Shown here: one piece after another, positions 1 through 8,731 of the stretch
Numbering within the stretch: the first letter of the stretch is position 1
Layout: each line of letters starts with the position of its first letter
Position numbers and translations under genes: made by a program
The notes under the pieces: generated by a model
What the model was told of the DNA's origin: nothing
The model's input: only the letters and a program-made list of their open reading frames with translations
Database searches by the model: none
Assembly (NCBI RefSeq): GCF_900115265.1
Contig: NZ_FOVU01000001.1
Location: 469,001 to 533,000 of the forward strand
Direction: 5' to 3'
DNA length: 64,000 bases
Origin: Bradyrhizobium sp. Ghvi
GTDB taxonomy: Bacteria; Pseudomonadota; Alphaproteobacteria; Rhizobiales; Xanthobacteraceae

Positions 1-306
1 GTCGCCCGCTCGCTGCAGATGTCGCGCGCCGCAATCATCGGCAAGATCGCCTTGCCCTCGGCATTGCCGGACATCCTCGCGGGCATGCGGCTCAGCCTGA
101 CGGTCGCGCTGATCCTCTCGGTGGTCTGCGAGATCTTGGCCGGCCTCGACGGCCTCGGTCAGTGGGTCCTGCTCTCGGCGCGCGCGTTCCGATCCGCCGA
201 CCTTTTTGCCGGCGTCATTCTGCTCGGTGCCACCGGATATGTGACGTCGATTGCGGTGTCGCTGGTCGAGCAGCGACTGCTCGCCTGGCAGACCGCGGCG
301 AGGTAG
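1..306 (+). CDS. ABC transporter permease, C-terminal part (nitrate/sulfonate/taurine type)
   Basis: The reading frame is open from the first base of the window, so the N-terminus lies outside it. The visible 101 residues hold the end of a binding-protein-dependent transport permease: the cytoplasmic EAA-like loop (IALPSALPDILAGMR) that docks on the ATPase, followed by two hydrophobic segments and a short basic tail. The loop sequence is typical of SsuC/TauC/NrtB permeases, which import sulfonates, taurine, nitrate or similar anions across the inner membrane. The substrate cannot be told from this fragment. It ends 137 bp before the SCO1-like gene and is probably the end of a separate operon. 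Confidence 0.85.
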   Translation, partial: VARSLQMSRAAIIGKIALPSALPDILAGMRLSLTVALILSVVCEILAGLDGLGQWVLLSARAFRSADLFAGVILLGATGYVTSIAVSLVEQRLLAWQTAAR

Positions 307-443
307 TTGCGGCGATCTTGGAACAAAGGCATCGCACCGACATTGCCGGATGCGAATGCCCCGATCGTGGCCGCCGCCATGCACGTGGGATCACGGGATC
401 AGAGGCACCTTTGCCGGCCCAACGCACGATCAACGTCTCAAGG

Positions 444-1238
444 ATGCGCGCGTTGCTCGCGGCATGGATGATCGTCTTGGTGTGCCTTGGAGCGATCCCC
501 CGCACTACCCAGGCTGCCGTCACGGCCAGCCAGCTTGACCAAGCGACGCTCACGCTACGGCTGAATGCACTGTTGCCACTGCAAGTTCGCATGCGTGATC
601 CGAGCGGCAACGCAGCGCCGCTGCGAGACTGGCTTGGAGGCGTCCCGACGGTCTGGATCCTGGCCGACTACACCTGCCAAACGCTTTGCGGACCGGCGAT
701 ATCGATCGTGTCGAACGCGCTCGCCGACACCGGCCTGAGCGCCGGCAGGGACTTTCGCCTCATCATTGTCGGTTTCGACCCGAAGGATACGGCTGCTCAG
801 GCGCAGGCGATGAAGGATGCGCAGCTGAGCACAAGGAACGGCCTGCCCGAACACAGCGTTTTCTTGCGCACCGCAGCTACAGGCGTTGCCTCGCTGATCG
901 ATGCGTTCGGCGTGAAGACCGTTTACGATCGCGAGCACGACCAATTCGCCCATCCCGCGGCCACCTTCGTGGTGACGCCCGACGGTCGGATTTCGCGCGC
1001 GCTCTCGGCGCTGGCGGTGGATGCGACGAGTCTGCGTCTGGCCCTGGTCGAAGCAGGTCAGGGGCATGTCGGGCGCTTGACCGATCAGATCCATCTGCTT
1101 TGTTACGGCTTCGATCCCGCCAGCGGCACCTACACGCTGGCGGCGCGACGGCTCCTGCTCGCGGCCACCTCCATCAGCGTCATTGTCCTTGCCCTGCTGA
1201 TCGGGTTTCTCTTTCGACGCGAGCTTGCGGCCAGATAG
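444..1238 (+). CDS. SCO1/SenC-type copper chaperone with C-terminal membrane anchor
   Basis: 264 residues. An N-terminal hydrophobic stretch (residues about 3-24, ending TTQAA) looks like a signal peptide. The thioredoxin-like domain carries the copper-binding CxxxC (C78 and C82 in YTCQTLCGP) and the distal histidine H170 (FAHPAATF). Unlike classical Sco1, which is anchored at its N-terminus, this protein ends in a hydrophobic helix at about 233-255 followed by FRRE, so the domain would hang in the periplasm from a C-terminal anchor. The family loads CuA of oxidase subunit II. It converges on actF, and the two genes overlap by 59 bp at their 3' ends. The start is the only Met just before the hydrophobic stretch; its ribosome binding site is weak. 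Confidence 0.85.
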   Translation: MRALLAAWMIVLVCLGAIPRTTQAAVTASQLDQATLTLRLNALLPLQVRMRDPSGNAAPLRDWLGGVPTVWILADYTCQTLCGPAISIVSNALADTGLSAGRDFRLIIVGFDPKDTAAQAQAMKDAQLSTRNGLPEHSVFLRTAATGVASLIDAFGVKTVYDREHDQFAHPAATFVVTPDGRISRALSALAVDATSLRLALVEAGQGHVGRLTDQIHLLCYGFDPASGTYTLAARRLLLAATSISVIVLALLIGFLFRRELAAR

Positions 1239-2292
1239 CCGCGACGATCGCTCTCTCCGCCGCTCCCCGCTCGAGGACCGCCTCGAACGCAAGCCACAGC
1301 ACCAAGCCCTGAAAGAGCGCCGCGGCGAGCAGCATTACAACTGTCCGCGCAAGCGACAGCCCGTGGGCAGGCGGAAGAATGAGGATCGCAGATTCGAGCC
1401 AACGCATCGCCAGCGTCAGCCCGCACAGGGCCAACAACCAGCGCGGATGCGATCGCACCCGGGCGCTCAGCATTGCGCAGAATGGAAACACGAATTGTCC
1501 GAACGAGAGTGCCGCCAGGACGAACTGCCAGCCATTCTCCGATCGCACCAAATACCAAGCGACTTCCTTGGGAATGTTTCCCGACCAGATGACGATGTAC
1601 TGCATCGCATGGAGGTAGCACCACAGCAACAGCACCGAGAGCAGCAGGCCGCTGTAGCCGCGGCTCGGGCCAATCCGTCGTGGCGACAGCAGGCCGGCAG
1701 CGATAACGAAGGCTGTTGCGTTGGTCAGCACGAAGCTGAGATAGATCAGACCATAGATCGACGAATGAAATTCGGGCTCCAGCGATTCCACCCAGTCGAT
1801 CCCGGCGAGCGACACGGTCAAGGTCCACGCGATCGATCCTACCGACGCCGCGCGCACCATGGCCTCATCATTGCGCCAGGCTCGCCGGAGCCACGCCGCG
1901 AGCGCGATCCAGATCCCGAAGTAGAGCACCGCCCGCGACACGAAGAACCATGGCGCGAACCAGCCCGCCTTGAACGGCGGCAGTGTCGCCGGACCGGCGA
2001 TGGCGGGATAGATGTCCCTCATAAAGAGAAGAATGGGAATGAAGGTCAGCGCGACAACGGGCAGTATCCCGGTGGTCGCGACGAAGATGGGATGCAATTG
2101 CTCGGTCCAGCGGCGCCGCACCAGATAGCTGGTCATGAAGAGGACAAGCGCTCCGATCGGGATGGCACCCCAAGCGATCCAGGCGACGAGATAGGCCGCG
2201 GCGGTCGACCGTGCGTCGACGACAAATCCGGCGATCAGCGTCAAGCCCGAGATCACCGCCATCCCGCTCCTTGCGCCGGCACCAACTCTCAT
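1180..2292 (-). CDS. actF: Alternative complex III membrane subunit ActF
   Basis: 370 residues, almost entirely hydrophobic, with about ten predicted transmembrane segments and no cofactor motif. Size, composition and position at the end of an actABCDE operon fit ActF, the second large membrane subunit of the quinol:cytochrome c oxidoreductase called alternative complex III. ActF is homologous to the membrane half of ActC/NrfD proteins and is thought to help form the quinol or proton pathway. Its ATG overlaps the actE stop (ATGA), indicating translational coupling. Its last 59 bp overlap the convergent SCO1 gene, which is unusual because both C-termini are coding there. Confidence 0.85.
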   Translation of the reverse strand: MRVGAGARSGMAVISGLTLIAGFVVDARSTAAAYLVAWIAWGAIPIGALVLFMTSYLVRRRWTEQLHPIFVATTGILPVVALTFIPILLFMRDIYPAIAGPATLPPFKAGWFAPWFFVSRAVLYFGIWIALAAWLRRAWRNDEAMVRAASVGSIAWTLTVSLAGIDWVESLEPEFHSSIYGLIYLSFVLTNATAFVIAAGLLSPRRIGPSRGYSGLLLSVLLLWCYLHAMQYIVIWSGNIPKEVAWYLVRSENGWQFVLAALSFGQFVFPFCAMLSARVRSHPRWLLALCGLTLAMRWLESAILILPPAHGLSLARTVVMLLAAALFQGLVLWLAFEAVLERGAAERAIVAAIWPQARVERETRSAGQGQ

Positions 2293-2819
2293 GGCGCGCT
2301 CTCGAGTCTGGCCCGCTGATCCGCCGGCACGTCGTCGAGCGAGGCGTGTCGGCTGAGCTGGATCGCGCGGATATAGGCGACGATCGCCCAGCGATCCCTT
2401 GGCGGGACGCGGGCCGCATAGGAATACATCGCACCATGGCCGTTGGTGATCACATCGAAGAAGTATTGATCATCAGCGGCGCGCAGCCGGTCGTCGTGAT
2501 AGCTGGTCGGCCTCGGCATGCCGCGCTGGACGATGATCCCGGTGCCGTCGCCGCCGGCGCCGTGACACGGCGAGCAAAAAATGCCGAAGCGTTCCCGCCC
2601 CCGTGCAAGCAGCGCGGCTGAGAGCGCTGGCTTGGCGACAACGGCCTTCTCCCGTTCGAGATCATCGCGGGCGATCGTGTTTGCCGGAGGCTGGCGCAGC
2701 ACGCTGCCACGAAACAGCGGTGCGCGCGAATATTCGCTGTAGCGCGGCTGCACGTCCATGTTCTGGTCGCAGGCCGCCAGCAGAGCTGCAAGCAGAACGA
2801 TGAGCGGCAGCCTGTTCAT
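2289..2819 (-). CDS. actE: Alternative complex III monoheme cytochrome c lipoprotein ActE
   Basis: 176 residues. The start was set at the ATG that precedes a clear lipoprotein signal (hydrophobic stretch then LLAACDQ, cysteine 16), giving a 4-base ATGA overlap with actD; the longer frame adds 31 residues without sense. A single heme-binding motif CSPCH sits near residue 80 (FCSPCHGAGGDG) with a Met-containing loop (RGMPRP) as possible sixth ligand. ActE carries electrons on the periplasmic side of ACIII towards the terminal oxidase. The final residues overlap the start of actF. Confidence 0.9.
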   Translation of the reverse strand: MNRLPLIVLLAALLAACDQNMDVQPRYSEYSRAPLFRGSVLRQPPANTIARDDLEREKAVVAKPALSAALLARGRERFGIFCSPCHGAGGDGTGIIVQRGMPRPTSYHDDRLRAADDQYFFDVITNGHGAMYSYAARVPPRDRWAIVAYIRAIQLSRHASLDDVPADQRARLESAP

Positions 2820-3346
2820 CCCGGCACAAGCTCCACCGACAGCGCCCCGATGCCGACGAGGAACGCCAAGGTCTCGCCCGCCTCGAACTTGGCATCGTCC
2901 GCGCTCACGCAAAGGAAAAACCGGTCCTTGCTGGCGCGGTGAAATCGATCGGTGTCGAACACGGGATAATTAAGCCGCGGCAGCCCGTTCTGCCACAGCA
3001 TCCCGACCAGCATGGCGAGCGCGGAGAACAGGATGGTGAGTTCGAAGGTCACGACCGCGAAGGCCGAGATCGCATAGATCGGCCGGCCGCCGACATTCAG
3101 CGGGTAGTCGTAATTCACGTAAAACTGCATGATCAGCGCGATTCCCGCGCCGGCGACGGCCCCCGCAAGACCGACGAAAGCAATGGTTGGGCGCGGAAGC
3201 CGCAAAATGCGATCGAGACCATCGACCGGAAACGGCGTGAAGGCATCGAGATTGCGGTAGCCGGCTTCCCTCACCTTCCGCGTGGCCGCCAACAGATCTT
3301 CCGGGCTCTTGAACTCTGCCAATGCACCGTAGAGTCCTTCAGGCAT
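2816..3346 (-). CDS. actD: Alternative complex III subunit ActD (DUF3341)
   Basis: 176 residues. An N-terminal soluble region (LYGALAEFKSPEDLL and the repeated pattern GYRNLDAFTPFPVDGLD typical of DUF3341) is followed by two transmembrane helices at about residues 50-75 and 95-120 and a short soluble tail. ActD is a structural membrane subunit of ACIII without redox cofactors. The start MPEGLYG was chosen over an upstream Met because it sits at the family N-terminus and gives an 8-base overlap with actC. It overlaps actE by 4 bases. Confidence 0.9.
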   Translation of the reverse strand: MPEGLYGALAEFKSPEDLLAATRKVREAGYRNLDAFTPFPVDGLDRILRLPRPTIAFVGLAGAVAGAGIALIMQFYVNYDYPLNVGGRPIYAISAFAVVTFELTILFSALAMLVGMLWQNGLPRLNYPVFDTDRFHRASKDRFFLCVSADDAKFEAGETLAFLVGIGALSVELVPG

Positions 3347-4694
3347 GCTGCTTCTCCTCTTTCTCTTCGTGGAGAAGCTCCTTGCTCTCAAAGATCGAGA
3401 TCATGGGGACAAGCCTGATCGCGATAAGGAACGGCACCAGGAACAACCCGATCGTGCCAAAATAGGTCGACCAGTCCCAGAAGCTCGGCGTGAAGTGGCT
3501 CCAGGACGAGACCAGGAAATCGCGGTAGAGGCTCGTGACCAGGATCATGTAGCGCTCGAGCCACATTCCGATCACGACAGATACGGAGACCAGCAGCAGC
3601 ATCCATCCGCTTCGCCGCACGACGCGCCACCACAGCGCCTGGAGGGGAATGAAGTTGAAAAGGACCGCGCCCCAATAGGTCCAGGCGTAGGCGCCGGCCA
3701 AGCGGTCGACCAGTGTCTGAATCTCGTGCGTTTCGCCCGAATAGAGAGCGTCGAACACTTCGAACACGTAGCCATAGCCTGTCATCAGGCCGGTCGCGAG
3801 CAGGACTTTTCCGAGCATGTCCAGGTGATCGTTGGTCACGAGGTTCTCGAGCCCGAACCACGAGCGCAGCGCCACCGCGATGATGGAGACGACGGCAAAG
3901 CCGGAGAACGCGGCCCCCAGCACGAAGTACGGCGGAAAGATCGTCGAGTGCCAGCCTGGGATCTGTCCCGCCGCAAACAGCAGCGACACCTCGCTGTGGA
4001 CCGATACGACCAGCGGCACCGCAAGGCCTGCGGTGAGGCGGTACGCCTGCGACCAGCGTAGCCAATGCCTGGCTGAGCCGCGCCACCCGAGTGCCGTGAC
4101 ACCGAAGAAGATCTGCCAGCCGCGACGTGTCGCCCGGTCGCGCGCGGCGGCAAGATCGGGGATCAAGCCGGTGTACCAGAAGGCCAGCGAGACTGTCAGA
4201 TAGGTCAATACCGCCCAGATGTCCCATTCGAGGGGGCTGCGGAATTGCGGCCAGACGCCCATCGTGGCCGGATAGGGAAACATCCAGTAGACGTACCAAG
4301 GCCGGCCGAGATGTAGGATCGGATAGATTCCGGCACAGACCACGGCGAACAGCGTCATCGTCTCGGCGAATCGATTAAGGGAGTTACGCCACTCGCTTCC
4401 GGTCAAAAGCAGGAGCGCCGAGATCAATGTGCCTGCATGACCGATGCCGAGCCACCAGACATAGTTGTGGATCGCAAACGCCCAGTTCACGGGGATGTTG
4501 ATGCCCCAGATGCCAACACCGCGGGTGAAGAGCTCGACCACCGAGACCATCAACAGCAGAAGCAGCGCGCTCGCGAACATCATCGCGATCAGCCAGCGAC
4601 GCTCCACCGGGAAATGCAGGGGAATATCGGTGAGCTGGTCGGCGATGCGGCCCATGCTCTGGCGCGTCGGCAGGATGTCGGATCGATCACTCAT
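3339..4694 (-). CDS. actC: Alternative complex III NrfD-like quinol-interacting subunit ActC
   Basis: 451 residues with about ten transmembrane helices, of the NrfD/PsrC polysulfide-reductase membrane family. Recognisable pieces are NYVWWLGIGHAGTLISA near residue 80, the motif SVHSEVSLLFAAGQIPGWHSTI in the middle, and a hydrophobic C-terminal third ending in a Glu/Lys-rich tail. In ACIII this subunit holds the quinol site next to the iron-sulfur part of ActB. It overlaps actB by 4 bases (ATGA) and actD by 8, so the whole operon appears translationally coupled. Confidence 0.92.
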   Translation of the reverse strand: MSDRSDILPTRQSMGRIADQLTDIPLHFPVERRWLIAMMFASALLLLLMVSVVELFTRGVGIWGINIPVNWAFAIHNYVWWLGIGHAGTLISALLLLTGSEWRNSLNRFAETMTLFAVVCAGIYPILHLGRPWYVYWMFPYPATMGVWPQFRSPLEWDIWAVLTYLTVSLAFWYTGLIPDLAAARDRATRRGWQIFFGVTALGWRGSARHWLRWSQAYRLTAGLAVPLVVSVHSEVSLLFAAGQIPGWHSTIFPPYFVLGAAFSGFAVVSIIAVALRSWFGLENLVTNDHLDMLGKVLLATGLMTGYGYVFEVFDALYSGETHEIQTLVDRLAGAYAWTYWGAVLFNFIPLQALWWRVVRRSGWMLLLVSVSVVIGMWLERYMILVTSLYRDFLVSSWSHFTPSFWDWSTYFGTIGLFLVPFLIAIRLVPMISIFESKELLHEEKEEKQHA

Positions 4695-7579
4695 CCCTGC
4701 CTCGATTCCGCATCATCATCGTCGCGCCACCGCGCTAGATAGGTGGTGCGCGGCCGCGTTCCCAGCTCCTCAAGCAGCACGTAGTGCCGGCTGCTCCGCT
4801 TCAGCCGCGAAACCTCGGAGTTCGGATCGTTGATGTCGCCGAATACGATCGCCTTGGTTGGACAGGCCTGCTGGCAAGCGGTGATCACCTCGCCATCACG
4901 CAAGGGACGGTTCTCCTTGTCCGCAGCGACGTGGGCCGCCTCGATGCGCTGCGTGCAATAAGTGCATTTCTCCATGACTCCGCGCGAGCGCACGGTCACG
5001 TCAGGATTGTGGGCGGCATGCTCCGATGAATCGCCCGGGGCGCGATAGTCGAAAAAGTTAAAGCGCCGCACCTTGTAGGGACAGTAGCTGGAACAGGTGC
5101 GCGTCCCGATGCAACGGTTATAGACCATCTGGTTCACGCCCTCCGGACTGTGCGTCGTGGCGTGAACCGGACAGCCCATTTCGCAGGGCGCGTCCTCACA
5201 ATGCATGCAGGGTACCGGCTCGAAGAAGCTGCGCGGTTCGGCGATGTCCCCGGTGTAGTAGCGCGCGATCCGCAACCAGTGCATCTCGCGGCCGACCCTG
5301 ACCTGATCCGCCCCGACCACAGGTACGTTATTCTCGGCCGTGCACGCCGCCACGCAGGCATTGCAGCCGATGCAGCTATCGAGATCGATCACCATGCCCC
5401 AGGCGTTCTTCGACGAGGGCCAAGGGGCATAGAGGCTTGCCTGATCAGATGGTGCGCGTTCTGCCTGACCTGGGCTGACTTCGCGGGCCAGATCAAATCC
5501 CTCGAGGCGGTGATGCAACTGGGTCACCGCCAGATCTTCGCTGGTATCGAGCTTGCGCAGGCTTCCGCGCGCCAGCCATGGATCCGCGGTGGCTTGCACG
5601 TGATAGGCATTATAACCCAGATCATTACCGACCCGCCCGGCCCGGGTCCTTCCATAGCCAAGAAAGAGCGCGACCGTATTGTCGGCCTGACCCGGCATGA
5701 TCCAGACTGGTCCACTCACGCGACGCTCACCGATCTTCACTTCGACATGATCGCCATTGCTGGCAGCGAGACGCTTTGCCAGCGCCGGGCTTACGGCAAC
5801 GACATTGCTCCAGGTGACGGTCGTCAGCGTCTTGGGAAGCTCCTGGAGCCAGCCGATATTGGCGAACTGGCCGTCCCAGACGGTTGGGTCCGGCCGAAAC
5901 ACAATGTCGAGATCTCCAGTCGTGCCTGGCGGCGCGATGAAGTTGCTCGCGGGCGAGGCCGTGATGGACGGCTCGGCTCCTTCGACAAAGCCGTCATGCA
6001 ACGCTTGCTTCCACCGCGTATCGAATGCATCGCCAAAGCTCGCCCGCCAGGTTTCGCGGACGGCAGCATCTGCGGCCGGATCAACCTCTCCCAGTAACAT
6101 CGCGGCGATCTGGTGCGCCGTCCGAACATCGTAGAACGGCGAAATCACCGGCTGAAGGATGGTTGCGGTGCCATCGACGGCGCGCGCATCGCTCCAGCTT
6201 TCCAGTGCATGCGCGAGAGGAAGCTGCCATTCGCAGAGAGCGCCGGTCTCGTCCCGCTGTAGGCCAAGATGAATCGAGGAGCGGACGCGCGTAATGGCTT
6301 CGCCGACGCCGAGGTCGCCCGGGGCGCCGTAGGCAGGGTTGCCGTCGAAGATGACAAGCGAATTTACCCGCCCGCTGTCGATATCGGATACCAGTTCGGC
6401 CAACGTCCCCGCATTTGCTGGTCCCGAGATCGGCGCCGTCAGCTTGAGCGTCTGGCCGGCATTCCCGATTTGTTGATTGATCCTCGCGACCCAGAGACCG
6501 GCGGCGGCACCTCCACTCAAACCTGAGACAATCAGCGAGCGTCCCGGCCGTTCCTTGCAGGCGGCCGCGGCACGCGCAATCCAGCGGCCCTCGGCGTCGG
6601 TCAATTCCGGCCGGGATGCCCCGGCGACGCCGACAGATTCGGCAAGCGCTTCAGCCAGCGCCGGCATGCGACGTGCGTCGGCGATCAGTCGGTGGACCGC
6701 CAATGCGCCAGTTGCGGATGGCACGCTTTCCGCCATGAACAATCGATTGCCTGGCCGGTCGCTGTACCGCCGGCGCGATTGCGACCAACCCAGCGCATTG
6801 CGGACCTGGTCAGGTCCAGGCCCCAGAAAATCGTCGTCGAGACTGACAACCACATCGCAGTTTGCGAGCACATAGTGCTGATCGAGGGGCTGTCCATAGG
6901 ACGCGGCCGTGATTTGTCGTCTTGCATCAAGACCTGCGGTCGAATGCAGATGAACGCGCGCCTTCGAAAACTGCTTCAGAAAAGCAGCGATCTGTCGCAA
7001 GAGCGTCGGCGACGTCGTGGGTCCGAGCAGCAACCGCACGCCCTCGCCCTGATCGGCGAGCCAGTTCTCGCGCATCAGGCCGATGGCCGATTCGACGTCC
7101 GCCCAGCTCACGGGCTCGCCACGGCGCATCGGCGCGGCCGCCCTGTCGGGATCATAGAGTTGCAGCACCGCGCTCTGGATGAAAATGTCGCTGCGGCCTA
7201 ATGTTGTCGGATGTCCCGGATTGCCGTCGAGCTTGGTTGGCCGCCCGGCATGAGTCGTGGCGATCACGGGTTGCGCGTAGCCATCGAGCGAGACGGCGGT
7301 CGCATAGTAGCGCGGCAAGCCGATCGTCTCGCTCGCCGGCTGGTCGACATAGGGTAACGCGGCAACGAACGAGCTCTTCTCGCAGCCGGTCAGCCCCGCC
7401 AGCGCAAAGGATGCGCCCATCAGCTTCAGGAATTCGCGGCGAGCAGTCTTCGAGAACTCCTGGACCGCCGGATATTCCGCCTCGATGAAGGCCTGAAACC
7501 CGGGATCATCGGAGAGCTCCTCGACGCCTGCCCAGACGCGCGGCCGGTCCATCGATTGATGGTCGATGCGGCGCCTCAT
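4691..7579 (-). CDS. actB: Alternative complex III molybdopterin-like/iron-sulfur fusion subunit ActB
   Basis: 962 residues. A twin-arginine motif (ARREFLK, arginines 47-48) is followed by a hydrophobic stretch ending in GLTGC. Residues to about 700 resemble the molybdopterin oxidoreductase fold that in ACIII carries no molybdenum. The C-terminal part, from about 730, is a ferredoxin-like electron wire with several cysteine clusters: CIGCNACVAAC, CMHCEDAPCEMGCP, CIGTRTCSSYCP, CTYCTQ and ACQQACPTKA, enough for the expected 4Fe-4S/3Fe-4S set. The ATG at 7579 gives an ATGA overlap with actA; the longer frame would overlap it by 22 bases. The cofactor-free assignment of the large domain is from family knowledge. 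Confidence 0.93.
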   Translation of the reverse strand: MRRRIDHQSMDRPRVWAGVEELSDDPGFQAFIEAEYPAVQEFSKTARREFLKLMGASFALAGLTGCEKSSFVAALPYVDQPASETIGLPRYYATAVSLDGYAQPVIATTHAGRPTKLDGNPGHPTTLGRSDIFIQSAVLQLYDPDRAAAPMRRGEPVSWADVESAIGLMRENWLADQGEGVRLLLGPTTSPTLLRQIAAFLKQFSKARVHLHSTAGLDARRQITAASYGQPLDQHYVLANCDVVVSLDDDFLGPGPDQVRNALGWSQSRRRYSDRPGNRLFMAESVPSATGALAVHRLIADARRMPALAEALAESVGVAGASRPELTDAEGRWIARAAAACKERPGRSLIVSGLSGGAAAGLWVARINQQIGNAGQTLKLTAPISGPANAGTLAELVSDIDSGRVNSLVIFDGNPAYGAPGDLGVGEAITRVRSSIHLGLQRDETGALCEWQLPLAHALESWSDARAVDGTATILQPVISPFYDVRTAHQIAAMLLGEVDPAADAAVRETWRASFGDAFDTRWKQALHDGFVEGAEPSITASPASNFIAPPGTTGDLDIVFRPDPTVWDGQFANIGWLQELPKTLTTVTWSNVVAVSPALAKRLAASNGDHVEVKIGERRVSGPVWIMPGQADNTVALFLGYGRTRAGRVGNDLGYNAYHVQATADPWLARGSLRKLDTSEDLAVTQLHHRLEGFDLAREVSPGQAERAPSDQASLYAPWPSSKNAWGMVIDLDSCIGCNACVAACTAENNVPVVGADQVRVGREMHWLRIARYYTGDIAEPRSFFEPVPCMHCEDAPCEMGCPVHATTHSPEGVNQMVYNRCIGTRTCSSYCPYKVRRFNFFDYRAPGDSSEHAAHNPDVTVRSRGVMEKCTYCTQRIEAAHVAADKENRPLRDGEVITACQQACPTKAIVFGDINDPNSEVSRLKRSSRHYVLLEELGTRPRTTYLARWRDDDDAESRQG

Positions 7580-8232
7580 CGGTGACACACGTAGCAATGG
7601 GTGAGCTCACCGAAGCGAATGCCCTCATGGGCGGCGATCTCTTCGCCTTCCTTGCGCGCATCCGATGTCGGCTTCCAGGCCATGTCGGTGATGTAGTCCG
7701 GCGGTCGCAGATGCGGGGCCGGACCGCGATGACAATCGATGCAAAACTCCATTGTGAACGCCTTCGCTCGATACGTCAGCGCCATCTGGTCGATACGGCC
7801 GTGGCACGTTTCGCAGCCGACGCCTTTGGCTATATGGATGTCGTGACGGAAGAACACGTAGTCGGGAAGCTTTGCCACGCGTGTCCACTGAATCGGCGTG
7901 TTGTTCGCGAGGCTTTGCCGCACCGGCTCCAGCATCTTCGCATTGGTCCAGATCTCCGAGTGGCACGTCATGCAGGTCTCGGTAGGCGGCAGGCCGGCCG
8001 AGGGGCCAACTTCGACATTGCTGTGGCAATAGCGACAGTCGATGCCTAGTTCCCCCGCATGATGCCGATGGCTGAACGGCACAGGTTGGCGCGGCCGAAC
8101 GTCGGTGTCTGTCATATATGCCGAGCGCGCAAAGCCAACGACCGCGACAGTGCCGCCGCCGGCCAGTGACAGGCCGCCGATCAGAAACAGGCGCAACCAA
8201 GTGTCCGCCACAGGGGAGAATAACTGGACCAT
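7576..8232 (-). CDS. actA: Alternative complex III pentaheme cytochrome c ActA
   Basis: 218 residues from the start MVQLFSPVAD; an upstream Met at 8286 with an AGGA box four bases away is possible and would add 18 residues. One transmembrane segment (about residues 14-35) anchors a periplasmic domain with five CxxCH heme motifs: CRYCH, CMTCH, CETCH, CIDCH and CYVCH. Extra histidines near SHRHH and RHDIH can serve as sixth ligands. ActA passes electrons from ActB towards ActE and the oxidase. It is the first gene of the actABCDEF operon, divergent from the oxidase operon. Confidence 0.93.
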   Translation of the reverse strand: MVQLFSPVADTWLRLFLIGGLSLAGGGTVAVVGFARSAYMTDTDVRPRQPVPFSHRHHAGELGIDCRYCHSNVEVGPSAGLPPTETCMTCHSEIWTNAKMLEPVRQSLANNTPIQWTRVAKLPDYVFFRHDIHIAKGVGCETCHGRIDQMALTYRAKAFTMEFCIDCHRGPAPHLRPPDYITDMAWKPTSDARKEGEEIAAHEGIRFGELTHCYVCHR

Positions 8233-8288
8233 TCTCGCTGCGCCCCGATGGCGAGCTATCGGGGCGACAATCTTGACGTCGCGCATTG

Positions 8289-8304
8289 GTTCCTAAACAG
8301 GAAC
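8289..8304. promoter_or_regulatory. Inverted repeat in the act/cox divergent promoter region
   Basis: GTTCCT-aaac-AGGAAC is a perfect 6-4-6 inverted repeat lying between actA and the first gene of the oxidase operon. It is 57 bp from the chosen actA start and 48 bp from the start of the 117-residue gene, a reasonable place for a dual operator. It also contains the AGGA box of the alternative actA start, so it may be chance. No known regulator is recognised. Confidence 0.3.
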
Positions 8305-8351
8305 ACAATTCCAGATGCAGCATTGTCCTGCCGCGAGCGAGGACAACGAAC

Positions 8352-8705
8352 ATGGCGGGCAGCAAGCGCTTCGATTACGAGCGGTCGGACGTCGGATTTC
8401 GCCTTGTCGGCTGGCTTGCGGGGAGCCTTGCGACTTTCGTCGCAGTCACGCCGCTCGTGCTGCCGCTCGTTTTTCCGCAATCGATGAAACGCATCACGCC
8501 CGCGAGCCGTCCCGCGTTGAGCTCAAATGCGCCACCGCTCGAAGTCGCCCCTCGGGACACGCTGCAGAAATCACGACAGGGCGACCAGCAGATCGAGCGC
8601 GGTTACGGCTGGGCCGATCGCAATCGTGGCGAAGTCCGCATTCCGATCGACCGCGCGGTCGAGATTCTCCTGCGCAAGGGGCTGCCCGGGTGGCCGACGC
8701 CATGA
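8352..8705 (+). CDS. Small single-span membrane protein, first gene of the caa3 oxidase operon
   Basis: 117 residues. The ATG at 8352 follows GAGGA with normal spacing. There is one hydrophobic segment at about residues 18-40. The rest is a proline-rich linker and a C-terminal conserved-looking block (VRIPIDRAVEILLRKGLP). No cofactor motif is visible. Similar short proteins accompany ACIII/caa3 clusters, so it is probably an assembly factor or accessory subunit of the oxidase, but this is inference from position. It ends 26 bp before subunit II. Its ribosome binding site lies in a possible small hairpin (TTGTCCT at 8323-8329 pairing with AGGACAA at 8340-8346). Confidence 0.7.
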   Translation: MAGSKRFDYERSDVGFRLVGWLAGSLATFVAVTPLVLPLVFPQSMKRITPASRPALSSNAPPLEVAPRDTLQKSRQGDQQIERGYGWADRNRGEVRIPIDRAVEILLRKGLPGWPTP

Positions 8706-8731
8706 GCTCGCGTCTGACGAGGCTGCCATAA

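Noticed and set aside
8300..8324. GGAAC-N16-CATT before the oxidase operon as an EcfG promoter
   Set aside because: The -10 element differs from CGTT at a conserved base and the GGAAC is part of a palindrome; too weak to call.
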